Shown piece by piece: positions 34,006 through 42,469 of a stretch of DNA of 64,000 bases. This stretch comes from Plantactinospora sp039889035 (lineage in GTDB: Bacteria > Actinomycetota > Actinomycetes > Mycobacteriales > Micromonosporaceae). The notes beneath the pieces are model-generated. The model did not search any database and was not told the origin of the DNA. It saw only the letters and a list, made by a program, of their open reading frames with translations. A program made the position numbers and the translations under genes. Each line of letters starts with the position of its first letter. The stretch's first letter is position 1. The stretch is from the NCBI GenBank assembly GCA_039889035.1, contig JBDQQY010000002.1, positions 395,883 through 459,882 of the forward strand, read 5' to 3'.

Positions 34006-34797
34006 CTAGCCGAGCCGGTCGAGCAGATCCTGGTGCAGTTTGCCGTTGCTGGCGATCGCGCTGCCGCCGCCCGGGCCGGGGCGTCCGGCCAGGTCGGTGA
34101 AGGTGCCGCCGGCCTCGGTCACGATCGGGATCAGCGCGGCCAGGTCCCACAGCGACAGCTCCGGCTCGACCATCGCGTCGACCGCCCCCTCGGCGACCAG
34201 CATGTAGCCGTAGAAGTCCCCGTACGCCCGGCTCCGCCACACCGTCCGGACGATGTCGAGCATCGGGTCGAGCCGGCCGGTCTCCTCCCAGCCGTGCAGC
34301 GAGGAGTAGCAGAAGCTGGCGTCGGCGAGCCGGCCCACTCCGGAGACCCGGATCGGGGTGGCCGCGGCCTGGTGCTTGCCCGCGTACGCCCCGAGGCCGG
34401 TCGCCGCCCACCAGCGGCGCCCGAGGGCCGGTGCGGAGACCAGGCCGACGACCGGGACGTCGCCGTCCATCAGCGAGATCAGGGTGGCCCAGATCGGCAC
34501 TCCCCGGACGAAGTTCTTGGTGCCGTCGATCGGGTCGATCACCCACTGCCGAGGGCCGGCTCCGGCGGGCGCGGCGGAGGCGCCGTACTCCTCGCCGAGC
34601 ACGCCGTCCCGAGGCCGGGTGCGGGCCAGGGTGGCCCGGACGGCCCGCTCCACGGCGGTGTCGGCGTCGGTGACCGGCGTCAGATCCGGTTTCGCCTCCA
34701 CGTGCAGATCCAGGGCCCGGAACCGGGCCATCGAGATCGAGTCGGCGGTGTCGGCGAGCATGTGCGCCAGGGACAGGTCGTCCGCGTACCGGGCCAT
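34006..34797 (-). CDS. hisN: Histidinol-phosphatase, inositol monophosphatase family
   Basis: This 263-residue IMPase-fold phosphatase has metal-binding motifs GEEYG, WVIDPIDGTKNFVRG and LSLWDLAALIPIVTEAGG, and the histidinol-phosphatase-type start LSLAHMLADTADSISMARFRA. It removes phosphate from L-histidinol phosphate in histidine synthesis. Actinobacteria use this family for HisN, but the neighbourhood holds no other his genes, so general inositol-phosphatase activity cannot be excluded. It is divergent from the DUF2087 regulator. Confidence 0.9.
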   Translation of the reverse strand: MARYADDLSLAHMLADTADSISMARFRALDLHVEAKPDLTPVTDADTAVERAVRATLARTRPRDGVLGEEYGASAAPAGAGPRQWVIDPIDGTKNFVRGVPIWATLISLMDGDVPVVGLVSAPALGRRWWAATGLGAYAGKHQAAATPIRVSGVGRLADASFCYSSLHGWEETGRLDPMLDIVRTVWRSRAYGDFYGYMLVAEGAVDAMVEPELSLWDLAALIPIVTEAGGTFTDLAGRPGPGGGSAIASNGKLHQDLLDRLG

Positions 34798-34848
34798 GGC
34801 GGAAACCTACTCGATCCGGTCCAGCCGGGTGCGTTAGCATCCCGCGCC

Positions 34849-35454
34849 GTGGCCACCGAACCGATTTCCGACGCGTCCCCTGAAATGCTGATCGGCCTGC
34901 TGGCCGAGCCGGACCGACTGGCCGCCTTCGCCGCCGTGGTGCTCGGCGCGGGCGAGGTGGCCGAGGTGGCGGAGCGGACCGGGCTACCTGCCCGGACCGT
35001 GCACGCCGCGCTGCGCCGGCTGGAGTCCGGCGGCCTGGTCGAGACGGTGGACGGCCGGACGGTCGCCCTGGTCGGGGCGTTCAAGGAGGCGGTACGCGCC
35101 CATCCGCCCGCCTCCGCCGAGCCCGACGCGGAGCTGGACCCGGACCGGGCCACCGCGACGGTGCTCCGGGCCTTCCTCCGGGACGGCCGGATCTCCCAGA
35201 TGCCGGCCGCACAGGGCAAGCGCCGGCTGCTGCTGGAACACGTCGTGACGACCTTCGAACCGGGTGTGCGCTACTCCGAACGGGAGGTGAACGCCCTGCT
35301 CCGGGCCTGGTACGACGACTACGCCGCGCTGCGCCGCTATCTGGTCGACGAGGCGCTGCTGACCCGCCGGGACGGCGTCTACTGGCGCAGCGGCGGCCCG
35401 GTCGACCTCGACCCGGGCCCGACCGCGAGCGACCCGGACGGGCTGCCCGGCTAG
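34849..35454 (+). CDS. DUF2087-containing winged-helix regulator
   Basis: This 201-residue protein has an N-terminal HTH (about 35-70, EVAERTGLPARTVHAALRRLESGGLVE) and a C-terminal DUF2087 domain (about 105-180: FLRDGRISQMPAAQGKRRLL, then YSEREVNALLRAWYDDYAALRRYLVDEALLTR). GTG 34849 has TAGCAT eight bases upstream and no ribosome site, so it is probably leaderless. The longer in-frame reading from 34033 runs antisense through hisN and is rejected. Its target is unknown. Confidence 0.88.
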   Translation: MATEPISDASPEMLIGLLAEPDRLAAFAAVVLGAGEVAEVAERTGLPARTVHAALRRLESGGLVETVDGRTVALVGAFKEAVRAHPPASAEPDAELDPDRATATVLRAFLRDGRISQMPAAQGKRRLLLEHVVTTFEPGVRYSEREVNALLRAWYDDYAALRRYLVDEALLTRRDGVYWRSGGPVDLDPGPTASDPDGLPG

Positions 35455-35487
35455 CCGCCCCGGCAGGACCACTCGATTCCGGCCGAA

Positions 35488-36549
35488 CTACTCGACCTCG
35501 CCGGCCCGGGAGGCGAGCAGCCGGCGGTACGACGCCAGCCGGCGCGGGTCGGCGTTGCCGGCCGCCACCCAGGCGTCGAGCGCGCAGTCGGTTTCGTCCG
35601 GGGTGTGCTCGCAGTTCGGCGGGCACTCGACGGTCCCCTCGACCAGGTCGGGAAAGCCGTGCAGCAGGCTTTCGGCGGAGACGTGGGCCAGGCCGAAGCT
35701 GCGGATCCCGGGGGTGTCGATGATCCAGCCGGGATGCACCCGCCGGTTGCCCCGCAGCGACGGCAGGCGCAGCGCGACGACGCTGGTGGAGGTGTGCCGG
35801 CCCCGGCCGATCGCGCTGACCGTGCCGACCGCCCGGGCCGCCTCCGGAACCAGCCGGTTCACCAGCGTCGACTTGCCCACCCCGGAGTGCCCGACCAGCA
35901 CCGAGATCCGCTCGGCGAGCAGCCCGCGCAGCTCGTCGAGGTCCGAGCCGGGTCCGACGAGTACGTGTGGCAGGTCCAGCTCCGTGTAGTAGCCGAGCAC
36001 CTCCTCGGGCGGCGCCAGATCCGCCTTGGTCAGGCAGAGCAGCGGCTCGATGTCGGCGTCGTACGCCGCCACCAGGCACCGGTCGATGAACCCGGTCCGC
36101 GGCGGCGGGTCGGCCAGCGAACTGACGATCACGAGCTGGTCGGCGTTGGCCACGACGACCCGTTCGAGTCGCCCCTCGGCGGTGGTCTCGTCGTCGTCGG
36201 CGGTACGCCGCAGCACGGAGGTCCGCTCGGCGATCCGGACGATCCGGGCCAGTGCCCCGGCCGCGCCGGAGGTGTCCCCGACCAGTGCGACCCGGTCGCC
36301 GACGACCACCGACTTCCGGCCCAGCTCGCGGGCCCGCATCGCGGTGACCGTCCCGCCGTCGGTCCGGTCGCCGCGTCCGGCCCCCGGGTCGTCGCCGACC
36401 ACGCAGGTGTAGCGGCCCCGGTCGACGGCGATCACGAAGCCGTCGACCGCGTCGGAGTGCCGGGGCCTGGTCCGGGTACGCGGGCGCGACGAACGCCCGG
36501 GTCGTACCCGTACGTCGTCCTCGTCGTACTCCCGCCGTTTGCCCGCCAG
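35488..36549 (-). CDS. rsgA: Ribosome small-subunit-dependent GTPase A
   Basis: This circularly permuted GTPase matures the 30S subunit. Seen: OB-fold start, G4 LTKAD, G1 GHSGVGKSTLVNRL, G3 DTPGIRSFGL, and the zinc motif CPPNCEHTPDETDC. The first canonical start, GTG 36435, gives 315 residues. The frame continues upstream with REYDEDDVRVRPG and an Arg-rich stretch that resembles N-termini of actinobacterial RsgA proteins. That extension reaches a CTG at 36549 with GGGGAGCGGAG before it, and contains no ATG, GTG or TTG. I annotate from CTG 36549 as the inferred start. AroA is upstream in the same frame. Confidence 0.9.
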   Translation of the reverse strand: MAGKRREYDEDDVRVRPGRSSRPRTRTRPRHSDAVDGFVIAVDRGRYTCVVGDDPGAGRGDRTDGGTVTAMRARELGRKSVVVGDRVALVGDTSGAAGALARIVRIAERTSVLRRTADDDETTAEGRLERVVVANADQLVIVSSLADPPPRTGFIDRCLVAAYDADIEPLLCLTKADLAPPEEVLGYYTELDLPHVLVGPGSDLDELRGLLAERISVLVGHSGVGKSTLVNRLVPEAARAVGTVSAIGRGRHTSTSVVALRLPSLRGNRRVHPGWIIDTPGIRSFGLAHVSAESLLHGFPDLVEGTVECPPNCEHTPDETDCALDAWVAAGNADPRRLASYRRLLASRAGEVE

Positions 36550-36606
36550 CTCCGCTCCCCGTCTCGTCGTGCGGCGGCGATCAGCGAGGGGACGGATCGG
36601 TCCCGG

Positions 36607-37917
36607 CTATCGGCGCCCGCCGCCGCCGGTCACCATCGTCGACCATAGTGCCGGGAACTCGGGCATGGTCTTGGAGGTACACGCCACGTCGTCCAGTTTG
36701 ATGCCCGGCACGGCGAGCCCGATCACTGCCGCCGCGTGTGCCATCCGGTGGTCGGCGTAGGTCCGGAAGGCGGCGCCGCGCAGCGGTCGGGGCCGGATCT
36801 CCAGCCCGTCGACGGTGTCGGTGACGTCGGCACCGAGCCCGTTCAGCTCCCGGGCCAGCGCGGCCAGCCGGTCGGTTTCGTGGCCCCGGATGTGTGCCAC
36901 GCCACGCAGCCGGGACGGCGAGTCGGCCAGTACGGCGAGCGCGGCGATCACCGGGGTGAACTCGCTGACGTCGGAGAGGTCGGCGTCCAGCCCCCGGATC
37001 ACCCCGGTGCCGCGTACGGTGAGGCCGTCGGTGCCCAGGATCACCTCGCCGCCCATCCGGGAGAGCAGTTCGCGCAGCGTGTCGACCGGTTGCAGGCTGC
37101 TGCGCGGCCAGCCGAGCAGGGTCACTCCGCCCCCGGTGACCAGCGCGGCGGCGAAGAACGGCACCGCGCCGGAGAGGTCCGGCTCGATGTCCCAGCCGCG
37201 CCCGGAGAGCCGGCCCGGCTCCACCGCCCAGACGTCCGGGGTGGCGTCGTCGACCGCGGCACCGGCGGCCCGGAGCATCTGCACGGTCATCCGGAGGTGT
37301 GGCGCGGAGGGGACCGGCGGGCCGACGTGCCGGACCACGATCCCGTGCGCGAACCGGGCCCCGCCGAGCAGCAACCCGGAGACGAACTGGCTGGACGCCG
37401 AGGCGTCGATCACCACCTCGCCGCCGCGCACCTGACCGGCGCCCCGCACGGTCAGCGGCAGGCTGGCGCCCTCGGTGGTGTCGATGCGTACCCCGATGGA
37501 GCGGAGCGCCCCGACCAGCGGGCCGAGCGGGCGCAACCGCGCGTGCGGGTCGCCGTCGAAGATGACCGGCCCCTCGGCCAGCCCGGCGATCGGCGGGACG
37601 AACCGCATGACCGTGCCGGAGAGCCCGACGTCGACGTGTGCCGGGCCCTGGAGCGGGTGGGGCCGGACCAGCCACCGCTCGTCGTCCACGATGGAAACGT
37701 GCGCGCCCATCGCACGCAGGCCGCCGGCCATCAGCTCGGTGTCCCGGGCCCGCAGCGGGTGACGCAGCGTGGAGGGGCCGTCGGCCACCGCGCTGAGCAC
37801 CAGCGCCCGGGCCGTCAACGACTTGGAGCCGGGCAGCCGCAGCGTCGAGGCGACCGGGTCGGTCGCGGTCGGCGCGGTCCAGGGCTCGAGCGGGCGGACC
37901 GCCGTCAGGTTCGGCAC
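36607..37917 (-). CDS. aroA: 3-phosphoshikimate 1-carboxyvinyltransferase
   Basis: EPSP synthase, of 436 residues, joins PEP to shikimate 3-phosphate in the shikimate pathway. Family motifs: LPGSKSLTARALVLSAVA, LSGTVMRFVPP, DASASSQFVSGLLL, RTYADHRMAHA and the C-terminal PEFPALW. GTG 37917 (MPNLTAVRPLEPW) is preferred; GTG 37947 is an alternative ten residues longer. The loop around residue 95-100 lacks an obvious insensitivity signature that I could rely on. It ends 58 bp before the putative CTG start of rsgA in the same frame; the two are probably one operon. Confidence 0.95.
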   Translation of the reverse strand: MPNLTAVRPLEPWTAPTATDPVASTLRLPGSKSLTARALVLSAVADGPSTLRHPLRARDTELMAGGLRAMGAHVSIVDDERWLVRPHPLQGPAHVDVGLSGTVMRFVPPIAGLAEGPVIFDGDPHARLRPLGPLVGALRSIGVRIDTTEGASLPLTVRGAGQVRGGEVVIDASASSQFVSGLLLGGARFAHGIVVRHVGPPVPSAPHLRMTVQMLRAAGAAVDDATPDVWAVEPGRLSGRGWDIEPDLSGAVPFFAAALVTGGGVTLLGWPRSSLQPVDTLRELLSRMGGEVILGTDGLTVRGTGVIRGLDADLSDVSEFTPVIAALAVLADSPSRLRGVAHIRGHETDRLAALARELNGLGADVTDTVDGLEIRPRPLRGAAFRTYADHRMAHAAAVIGLAVPGIKLDDVACTSKTMPEFPALWSTMVTGGGGRR

Positions 37918-38018
37918 CGGTACATTCTGCCCTGCCGGCGGGCGCACCGTATCGGAGCCTCGGCCCCTCCCGCCTGACGGGACGGCCAGCCGGCGCCGGA
38001 GGCGCTAGCGTGGCCACC

Positions 38019-38741
38019 ATGTGCGGCAGGTACGCGACCACCCGTAGTGCGGCCGATCTGAGCGCTCTCTTCGAGGCGTTCGACGAGACCGGTGGCCGGC
38101 TCGCGGCCGACTACAACGTCGCGCCGACCGATCCGGTGCCGATCGTACGCGTCTGTCCCGACTCGGGCGGTCCGCTGCTCTCCGTGGCCCGTTGGGGTCT
38201 GCTGCCGCACTGGGCCAAGGACACCCGAGGTGCCGCCCGCATGATCAACGCCCGGGCCGAGACCGTCGCCACCACCCGGGCGTACGCGCACGCCTTCGCC
38301 CGGCGCCGCTGCCTCGTCCCGGCCGACGGCTGGTACGAGTGGGTCCGCCAGGACGGCGGCAAGCAGGCGTACTTCATGACTCCGCGCGACGGCGGCGTGC
38401 TCGCCTTCGCCGGCCTCTGGTCGGTCTGGCACGGTGCCGGTGACCCGCTGCTCACCTCCAGCGTGGTCACCACGGCCGCGCTCGGCGAACTGGCCCTGGT
38501 GCACGACCGGATGCCGCTGCTGCTGCCCCGGCAGCGCTGGTCCGAGTGGCTCGACGGCGACGACGACCCGGCCCTGCTGCTCGCGCCGCCGGACGAGAAA
38601 TCGCTGGCCGCGATCGAGATCCGGCCGGTGGGCAGGGGTGTCGGAGACGTCCGTAACGACGGTCCGGAACTCGTCGCCCGGGTCACCGCCGCGCCGCTGC
38701 GGGCGTTACCAGAAGAGCCCGTCGCATCGACGCTGTTCTGA
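38019..38741 (+). CDS. SOS response-associated peptidase (SRAP/HMCES-YedK)
   Basis: This 240-residue SRAP protein covalently traps abasic sites in single-stranded DNA. The start ATG 38019 is fixed by chemistry: after Met removal Cys2 of MCGRY becomes the N-terminal nucleophile. Other conserved elements are YNVAPTDPVPIV, WGLLPHWAKD, MINARAETVATT, RCLVPADGWYEW and the histidine in LVHDRMPLLL. TAGCGT sits exactly seven bases before the ATG, so the mRNA is probably leaderless. A GTG three codons upstream is rejected. Confidence 0.95.
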   Translation: MCGRYATTRSAADLSALFEAFDETGGRLAADYNVAPTDPVPIVRVCPDSGGPLLSVARWGLLPHWAKDTRGAARMINARAETVATTRAYAHAFARRRCLVPADGWYEWVRQDGGKQAYFMTPRDGGVLAFAGLWSVWHGAGDPLLTSSVVTTAALGELALVHDRMPLLLPRQRWSEWLDGDDDPALLLAPPDEKSLAAIEIRPVGRGVGDVRNDGPELVARVTAAPLRALPEEPVASTLF

Positions 38742-38941
38742 CTTCGGAACCGGGTATTCGCCTGCACCGATTTGCCACCGTTCGGGGTGGATCGTCGCCG
38801 GGAGTTTTCCACACCTTTGCTGAGAGCCCTTGTCACGCATAGTGGTGGTGCGATAGAACACAGCGCCGGCAGTGGGTGTCGGCTCGCACCGGGCGAGCGG
38901 CACTCACCGATCTTCGTCGGTCCCACGGGGGAGGTGGGTGA

Positions 38942-39346
38942 ATGACACGGGCGCGGATGCCACGCCCGCACGAGGTTGCCGCAGCGCGTCGAGACCCGAG
39001 GTTGCTTCGGGCACTCAGCGAGCGGCGCCTGGACGATGCCTGGCGTACCCGGGGGGTGTGCCAGAGCGTGGACCCGGAGACATTTTTCCCGGCACCCAGC
39101 GAGCCGGCCGACTCGGCCGTCGCGCTGTGCCGGACCTGTGACGTGCAGGGACCCTGCCTCGCCTGGGCGCTTGAGGTGGGTGACTGCCACGGGGTATGGG
39201 GCGCGACCACACCCCGTGAACGCCGGGCGATGCTGGTCGCCTGGCGAGACCAGGTGGAGCGTGACCCGGACGCGGTGGTCGACGCCGGGCCACCGGTCCG
39301 GGACCGCCTGCTGACCCTCGTACCGCTCAGTTCCAGCCGCCGCTGA
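38942..39346 (+). CDS. WhiB-family iron-sulfur transcription factor
   Basis: This 134-residue Wbl protein has four cysteines in the family order (GVCQSVDPETFFP, CRTCDVQGPC), binding a [4Fe-4S] cluster. The turn GVWGATTPRERRAML contacts DNA or the sigma factor. It lacks a strongly basic C-terminal AT-hook, unlike WhiB7. GGAGGTGG six bases before ATG is a strong ribosome site. A possible promoter is TTGTCA at 38830-38835 with TAGAAC 18 bases on. Which Wbl subclass it belongs to cannot be settled by eye. Confidence 0.9.
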   Translation: MTRARMPRPHEVAAARRDPRLLRALSERRLDDAWRTRGVCQSVDPETFFPAPSEPADSAVALCRTCDVQGPCLAWALEVGDCHGVWGATTPRERRAMLVAWRDQVERDPDAVVDAGPPVRDRLLTLVPLSSSRR

Positions 39347-39399
39347 CCCGTCCACCGCCGGCCACCGACCGGGCAGACCGGTCGTCGGCCGGTCAGGTC

Positions 39400-40119
39400 G
39401 TGCGGTACCGGGTCGACACCGTCGGCCGGGCGCGGGTGGTGGCGCCCGACCGGCTACCGGTGGTGACACCGGGCGACCCGGCCGGGCTGCCATACAGCGG
39501 CGCCGTGCGGCGCGGAGACGAGATCGACACTCCACGGGGTCCGGCCCGGGTGGACGTCGACCTGCCGCGGCCCGGACCGACCACCCTGCTGGTGCTCGGG
39601 CACGGCGCGGGCGGCAGCGTGGACGCACCGGATCTGGTCGCGCTCCGGGACGCGGCGGTCGGGGCCGGGGTCGCGGTGGCCAGGGTGACCCAGCCGTACC
39701 GGGTCGCCGGGCGGCGGGCGCCGGCCCCCGCCGGCCAGCTCGACGAGGCCTGGGTGGCGGTCGTCACCGAACTGCTGGGCCGGTACCCCTCGACACCCAC
39801 CCTGGTCGTCGGCGGCCGGTCCAGCGGGGCCCGGGTCGCCTGCCGTACCGCCGGCATGCTCGGCGCGTCCGGCGTCGTCGCGCTCGCCTTTCCGCTCCAT
39901 CCGCCCGGCCGGCCGGAGCGGTCCCGGGCGGCGGAGCTGCGTACCGGGCTGCCGACCCTGGTGGTGAACGGCGATCGGGACCCGTTCGGCGTACCGGCCG
40001 CGGAGCCGGGCGTCCGGGTGGAGGTACGGCCGGGCGAACGGCACGACCTGCGAGTCGACCCGGCGGGAACGGCCGAGCTGGTGCTCGGCTGGCTGCGCGA
40101 GCGCGGCTGGGCGGGCTGA
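39400..40119 (+). CDS. Alpha/beta-hydrolase of the TEX30/KANSL3-like type
   Basis: The protein has a clear hydrolase core: LLVLGHGAGGSVDAPDL (oxyanion loop), VVGGRSSGARVACRTAG (nucleophile elbow G-x-S-x-G), an acid in LVVNGDRDPFG and His in GERHDL. This is the small alpha/beta-hydrolase family (DUF1100/TEX30-like) with no known substrate. The start is uncertain. GTG 39400 has no good ribosome site, and the first conserved residues (EIDTPRGPARV) follow GTG 39508, which may be the true start. Confidence 0.82.
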   Translation: MRYRVDTVGRARVVAPDRLPVVTPGDPAGLPYSGAVRRGDEIDTPRGPARVDVDLPRPGPTTLLVLGHGAGGSVDAPDLVALRDAAVGAGVAVARVTQPYRVAGRRAPAPAGQLDEAWVAVVTELLGRYPSTPTLVVGGRSSGARVACRTAGMLGASGVVALAFPLHPPGRPERSRAAELRTGLPTLVVNGDRDPFGVPAAEPGVRVEVRPGERHDLRVDPAGTAELVLGWLRERGWAG

Positions 40120-40305
40120 GGCGGTGGCCGACCGGCCGTTTCTGTCCTGCCGGCGTGATCGTTGCTCCAACTGATGCCGGACACCGCCTGCGATTCTGCG
40201 AATCGGACGTGGCGCCCGGTTTCATCCTCCCAGGCCCTTCCTGGTCCCAGCCGTGGGAAGTCCGAACGGATTGGCCACGGCCGGGGCCAGGGATGGGCGG
40301 CGGAC

Positions 40306-40331
40306 GGAATGCCTCGCCCGGTACGGCGGTT
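40306..40331 (+). promoter_or_regulatory. SigR-type promoter of sigR
   Basis: GGAAT at 40306-40310 and GTT at 40329-40331 are separated by exactly 18 bases. This matches the GGAAT-N18-GTT recognised by actinobacterial SigR/SigH and located upstream of sigR for autoregulation. Transcripts would start near 40338, upstream of both candidate start codons. Confidence 0.75.
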
Positions 40332-40373
40332 ACAACTCCCGGAAGCAAGTGGAGCCACAAGGGGGTTTGCCCG

Positions 40374-40613
40374 GTGTCGACCGAGACACGGAGCCTGGAG
40401 CACGACCGCGAGGCGCGGTGGCCCGACCGGAGGCGGAACGGTCCGCCCTCCCGGTCGTCGGGTGACCGGCCCGGGGTGGGTACCGCCACCGCCCGAACCG
40501 AGTCGCCGGGCCGCGCTTTCCGCGTATCCTCGGCGGGACAGCCGAATAACGCTGCGGTGGTGGGGAAGAAGGTCACCGCGCCGGTTCGGTACCGAGGCGA
40601 GGGAGACGGCCGG
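40374..40613 (+). other. In-frame 5' extension of sigR (possible long isoform)
   Basis: GTG 40374 is in frame with sigR, 80 codons upstream of TTG 40614, and has its own strong ribosome site (AAGGGGG, about nine bases upstream). It lies just downstream of the SigR-type promoter. Translation from here would give a sigma factor with an 80-residue, Arg/Pro-rich, probably disordered N-terminal extension, comparable to the unstable long SigR form described in Streptomyces. Confidence 0.5.
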
Positions 40614-41225
40614 TTGACAGCGGAGAAGACGGACGAGCGTAGGGCCCGGTTCGAACGTGACGCGCTGCCCTTCGTCGACCAGTTGTACGCCGCCGGCCTG
40701 CGGATGACCCGCAACCCCGCCGACGCGGAGGATCTGGTCCAGGAGACCTTCCTGAAGGCGTTCGCCGCGTTCCACCAGTTCGAAGAGGGTACGAACCTCA
40801 AGGCGTGGCTCTACCGGATCCTGACCAACACCTACATCAACTCCTACCGTCGGCGGCAGCGGCAACCCGTGCAGGCGCCCACCGAGGAGATCACTGACTG
40901 GCAGCTCGCCGAGGCGGAGTCGCACACCTCCAGCGGGCTGCGCTCGGCCGAGACCGAGGCGCTGGACCGGCTTCCGGACAGCGACGTGAAAGAGGCGTTG
41001 CAGCAGCTCCCGGAGGAGTTCCGGCTCGCCGTCTACCTCACCGACGTCGAGGGGTTCTCCTACAAGGAGGTCGCCGACATCATGGGGACGCCGATCGGCA
41101 CCGTGATGTCCCGGCTGCACCGTGGCCGGCGGAACCTACGGAAGCTGCTTGAGCGCTACGCTGCCGAGCGGGGCTTCTCGTCCGCCCCGTCGACCAGGTC
41201 CGCTGCGGCTGGCCGGGAGGTGTGA
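40614..41225 (+). CDS. sigR: ECF sigma factor SigR/SigH (thiol-oxidative stress)
   Basis: This sigma factor of 203 residues has region 2 (RFERDALPFVDQLYAAGLRM..NPADAEDLVQETFLKAF, then GTNLKAWLYRILTNTYINSYRR) and region 4 (LQQLPEEFRLAVYLTDVEGFSYKEVADIMGTPIGTVMSRLHRGR). It is the actinobacterial SigR/SigH controlling thioredoxin and mycothiol genes under disulfide stress, held by the zinc anti-sigma RsrA whose gene begins five bases after the stop. TTG 40614 is the likely main start, with GAGGGAG about nine bases upstream; an upstream GTG 40374 is possible for a long form. Confidence 0.95.
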   Translation: MTAEKTDERRARFERDALPFVDQLYAAGLRMTRNPADAEDLVQETFLKAFAAFHQFEEGTNLKAWLYRILTNTYINSYRRRQRQPVQAPTEEITDWQLAEAESHTSSGLRSAETEALDRLPDSDVKEALQQLPEEFRLAVYLTDVEGFSYKEVADIMGTPIGTVMSRLHRGRRNLRKLLERYAAERGFSSAPSTRSAAAGREV

Positions 41226-41229
41226 GCGA

Positions 41230-41514
41230 ATGAGTTGCGGTGAACCGCACGAGACCGACTGCCGTGAGGTCCTCACCGAGGTATACCTCTACCTCGACCT
41301 GGAGTGCGCGGACGAGCGGCGCAACCTGATCCGGGACCATCTCGACGAGTGCTCGCCCTGCCTGCGCGAGTACGGCATCGAGCAGGAGGTCAAGGCGCTG
41401 GTCGCGCGCTGCTGCGGCAACGAGACCGCGCCGGCCGACCTCCGGGAGCGGCTGCGGGTCCGCCTGGCCGAGCTGGTCTTCGAGACCGACTCCCGGGAAT
41501 ATCTCGCCGACTGA
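41230..41514 (+). CDS. rsrA: Zinc-containing redox anti-sigma factor
   Basis: This 94-residue ZAS protein binds SigR and releases it on disulfide formation. Its cysteines and histidine fall at the same positions as in Streptomyces coelicolor RsrA: Cys3, Cys11, His37, Cys41, Cys44, Cys61 and Cys62. They include the H-x3-C-x2-C zinc motif (HLDECSPC). The trigger disulfide in that system forms between Cys11 and Cys44. ATG 41230 follows sigR closely; the genes are co-transcribed from the SigR-type promoter. Confidence 0.96.
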   Translation: MSCGEPHETDCREVLTEVYLYLDLECADERRNLIRDHLDECSPCLREYGIEQEVKALVARCCGNETAPADLRERLRVRLAELVFETDSREYLAD

Positions 41515-41731
41515 CCCTTTCCCCACCCGAACCTCGCGGCGCTCACGCACCGCGTCCGGCTCCTGCGGTCCGCCGGACCGCCGGGGAGGTGGAAGAGGTT
41601 GCCCGAGTGGGCGATCCGTCGGCGCACCGCCGTTGTGGCGGATCGCCGGGCGGGCCGGGATGTGGCGAGCGCTCTGTCGCGATCGCCGACGGTCCCGTGC
41701 CCCGCCCGGCCGCCCAGGCTCGGCGCCGAGC

Positions 41732-41806
41732 TCAGGAGTTGGGGCGCTTGCCGTGGTTGGCGGCGCTCTTCTTCCGCGCCTTCTTCTTCCGTGACTTCTT
41801 CGCCAT
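41732..41806 (-). CDS. Ribosomal protein bL37
   Basis: This 24-residue, extremely basic peptide starts MAKKSRKKKARKKSAANHG and ends KRPNS. It matches the actinobacteria-specific 50S protein bL37 first seen in mycobacterial ribosome structures (common pattern: basic N-terminus, then ANHGKRPN). GGAGG lies five bases before the ATG. It is far too short for ordinary gene callers. It is convergent with rsrA and divergent from the biotinyl protein gene. Confidence 0.88.
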   Translation of the reverse strand: MAKKSRKKKARKKSAANHGKRPNS

Positions 41807-42073
41807 GCTGACCTCCGTCCGTTTCCGTGGGCGTCGTCGACCAGCGTCGTCGACCGCCCGTTTCCGCTCGCGCCGGGCAATCCTCCCATGGGCGCCGCGC
41901 GGCCCCGCCGAGGCGGTGTGCCCGCCCGTCCGGAAACGCACGCCGTTCGGTAGCGCCCGCCCCCGGGGTGCTCGGCGAACCCGGCCGGCGACTGACCGCC
42001 GCCGTGCCTGCGACGGCGGTCGTCGCATGATTGGATACCGTCGCAGGGCAACAGTCACGACGAGGGGGAACCC

Positions 42074-42289
42074 ATGGCCGAGGAGATCCGCGCCGAGATG
42101 GTGGCGAACGTCTGGAAGGTCGTGGCCGTGGCCGGTGACACGGTGTCCGAGGGCGACACGCTGGTGATCCTCGAGTCCATGAAGATGGAGATCCCGGTGG
42201 TGGCCGAGTCGGACGGGGTGCTCCGGCAACTCGCCGTGCACGAGGGCGACGTCGTGCAGGACGGCGACCTGATCGCCGTGATCGAATGA
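42074..42289 (+). CDS. Biotin/lipoyl-type single-domain carrier protein
   Basis: This 71-residue protein is a complete biotinyl domain: AEMVANVWKVVAVAGDTVSEGDTLV, the attachment motif ESMKMEIPV with the modified lysine, and the closing GDLIAVIE. Stand-alone carriers like this serve acyl-CoA carboxylases or remain of unknown partner in actinobacteria; no carboxylase gene is adjacent. A purine-rich GAGGGGG lies seven bases before the ATG, and a terminator follows at once. Confidence 0.93.
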   Translation: MAEEIRAEMVANVWKVVAVAGDTVSEGDTLVILESMKMEIPVVAESDGVLRQLAVHEGDVVQDGDLIAVIE

Positions 42290-42301
42290 ACCTTTTCAGC
42301 C

Positions 42302-42333
42302 TCCCCTTGCGGTCCGTCGTGGCCGCAAGGGGA
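42302..42333 (+). terminator. Terminator after biotinyl protein
   Basis: An 11-bp perfect stem (42302-42312 with 42323-42333) and 10-base loop start 12 bases after the stop codon. Confidence 0.75.
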
Positions 42334-42469
42334 AGTCGGGGCGCACGCGCCGCGCGGTTCAGGTTGAAAATGGTTCAATGACCGGCCGCGCCGGGCAGGT
42401 CGCCCCGGCGGGACCCGTCCGGGGCAGCGACCCGGGTGACGGCATGACCCGACGGAGCGAGGGAGCGGG

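Noticed and set aside
39393..41120. 575-codon minus-strand frame opposite the hydrolase and sigR
   Set aside because: Antisense shadow; sigR and the alpha/beta-hydrolase carry unmistakable family motifs on the plus strand.
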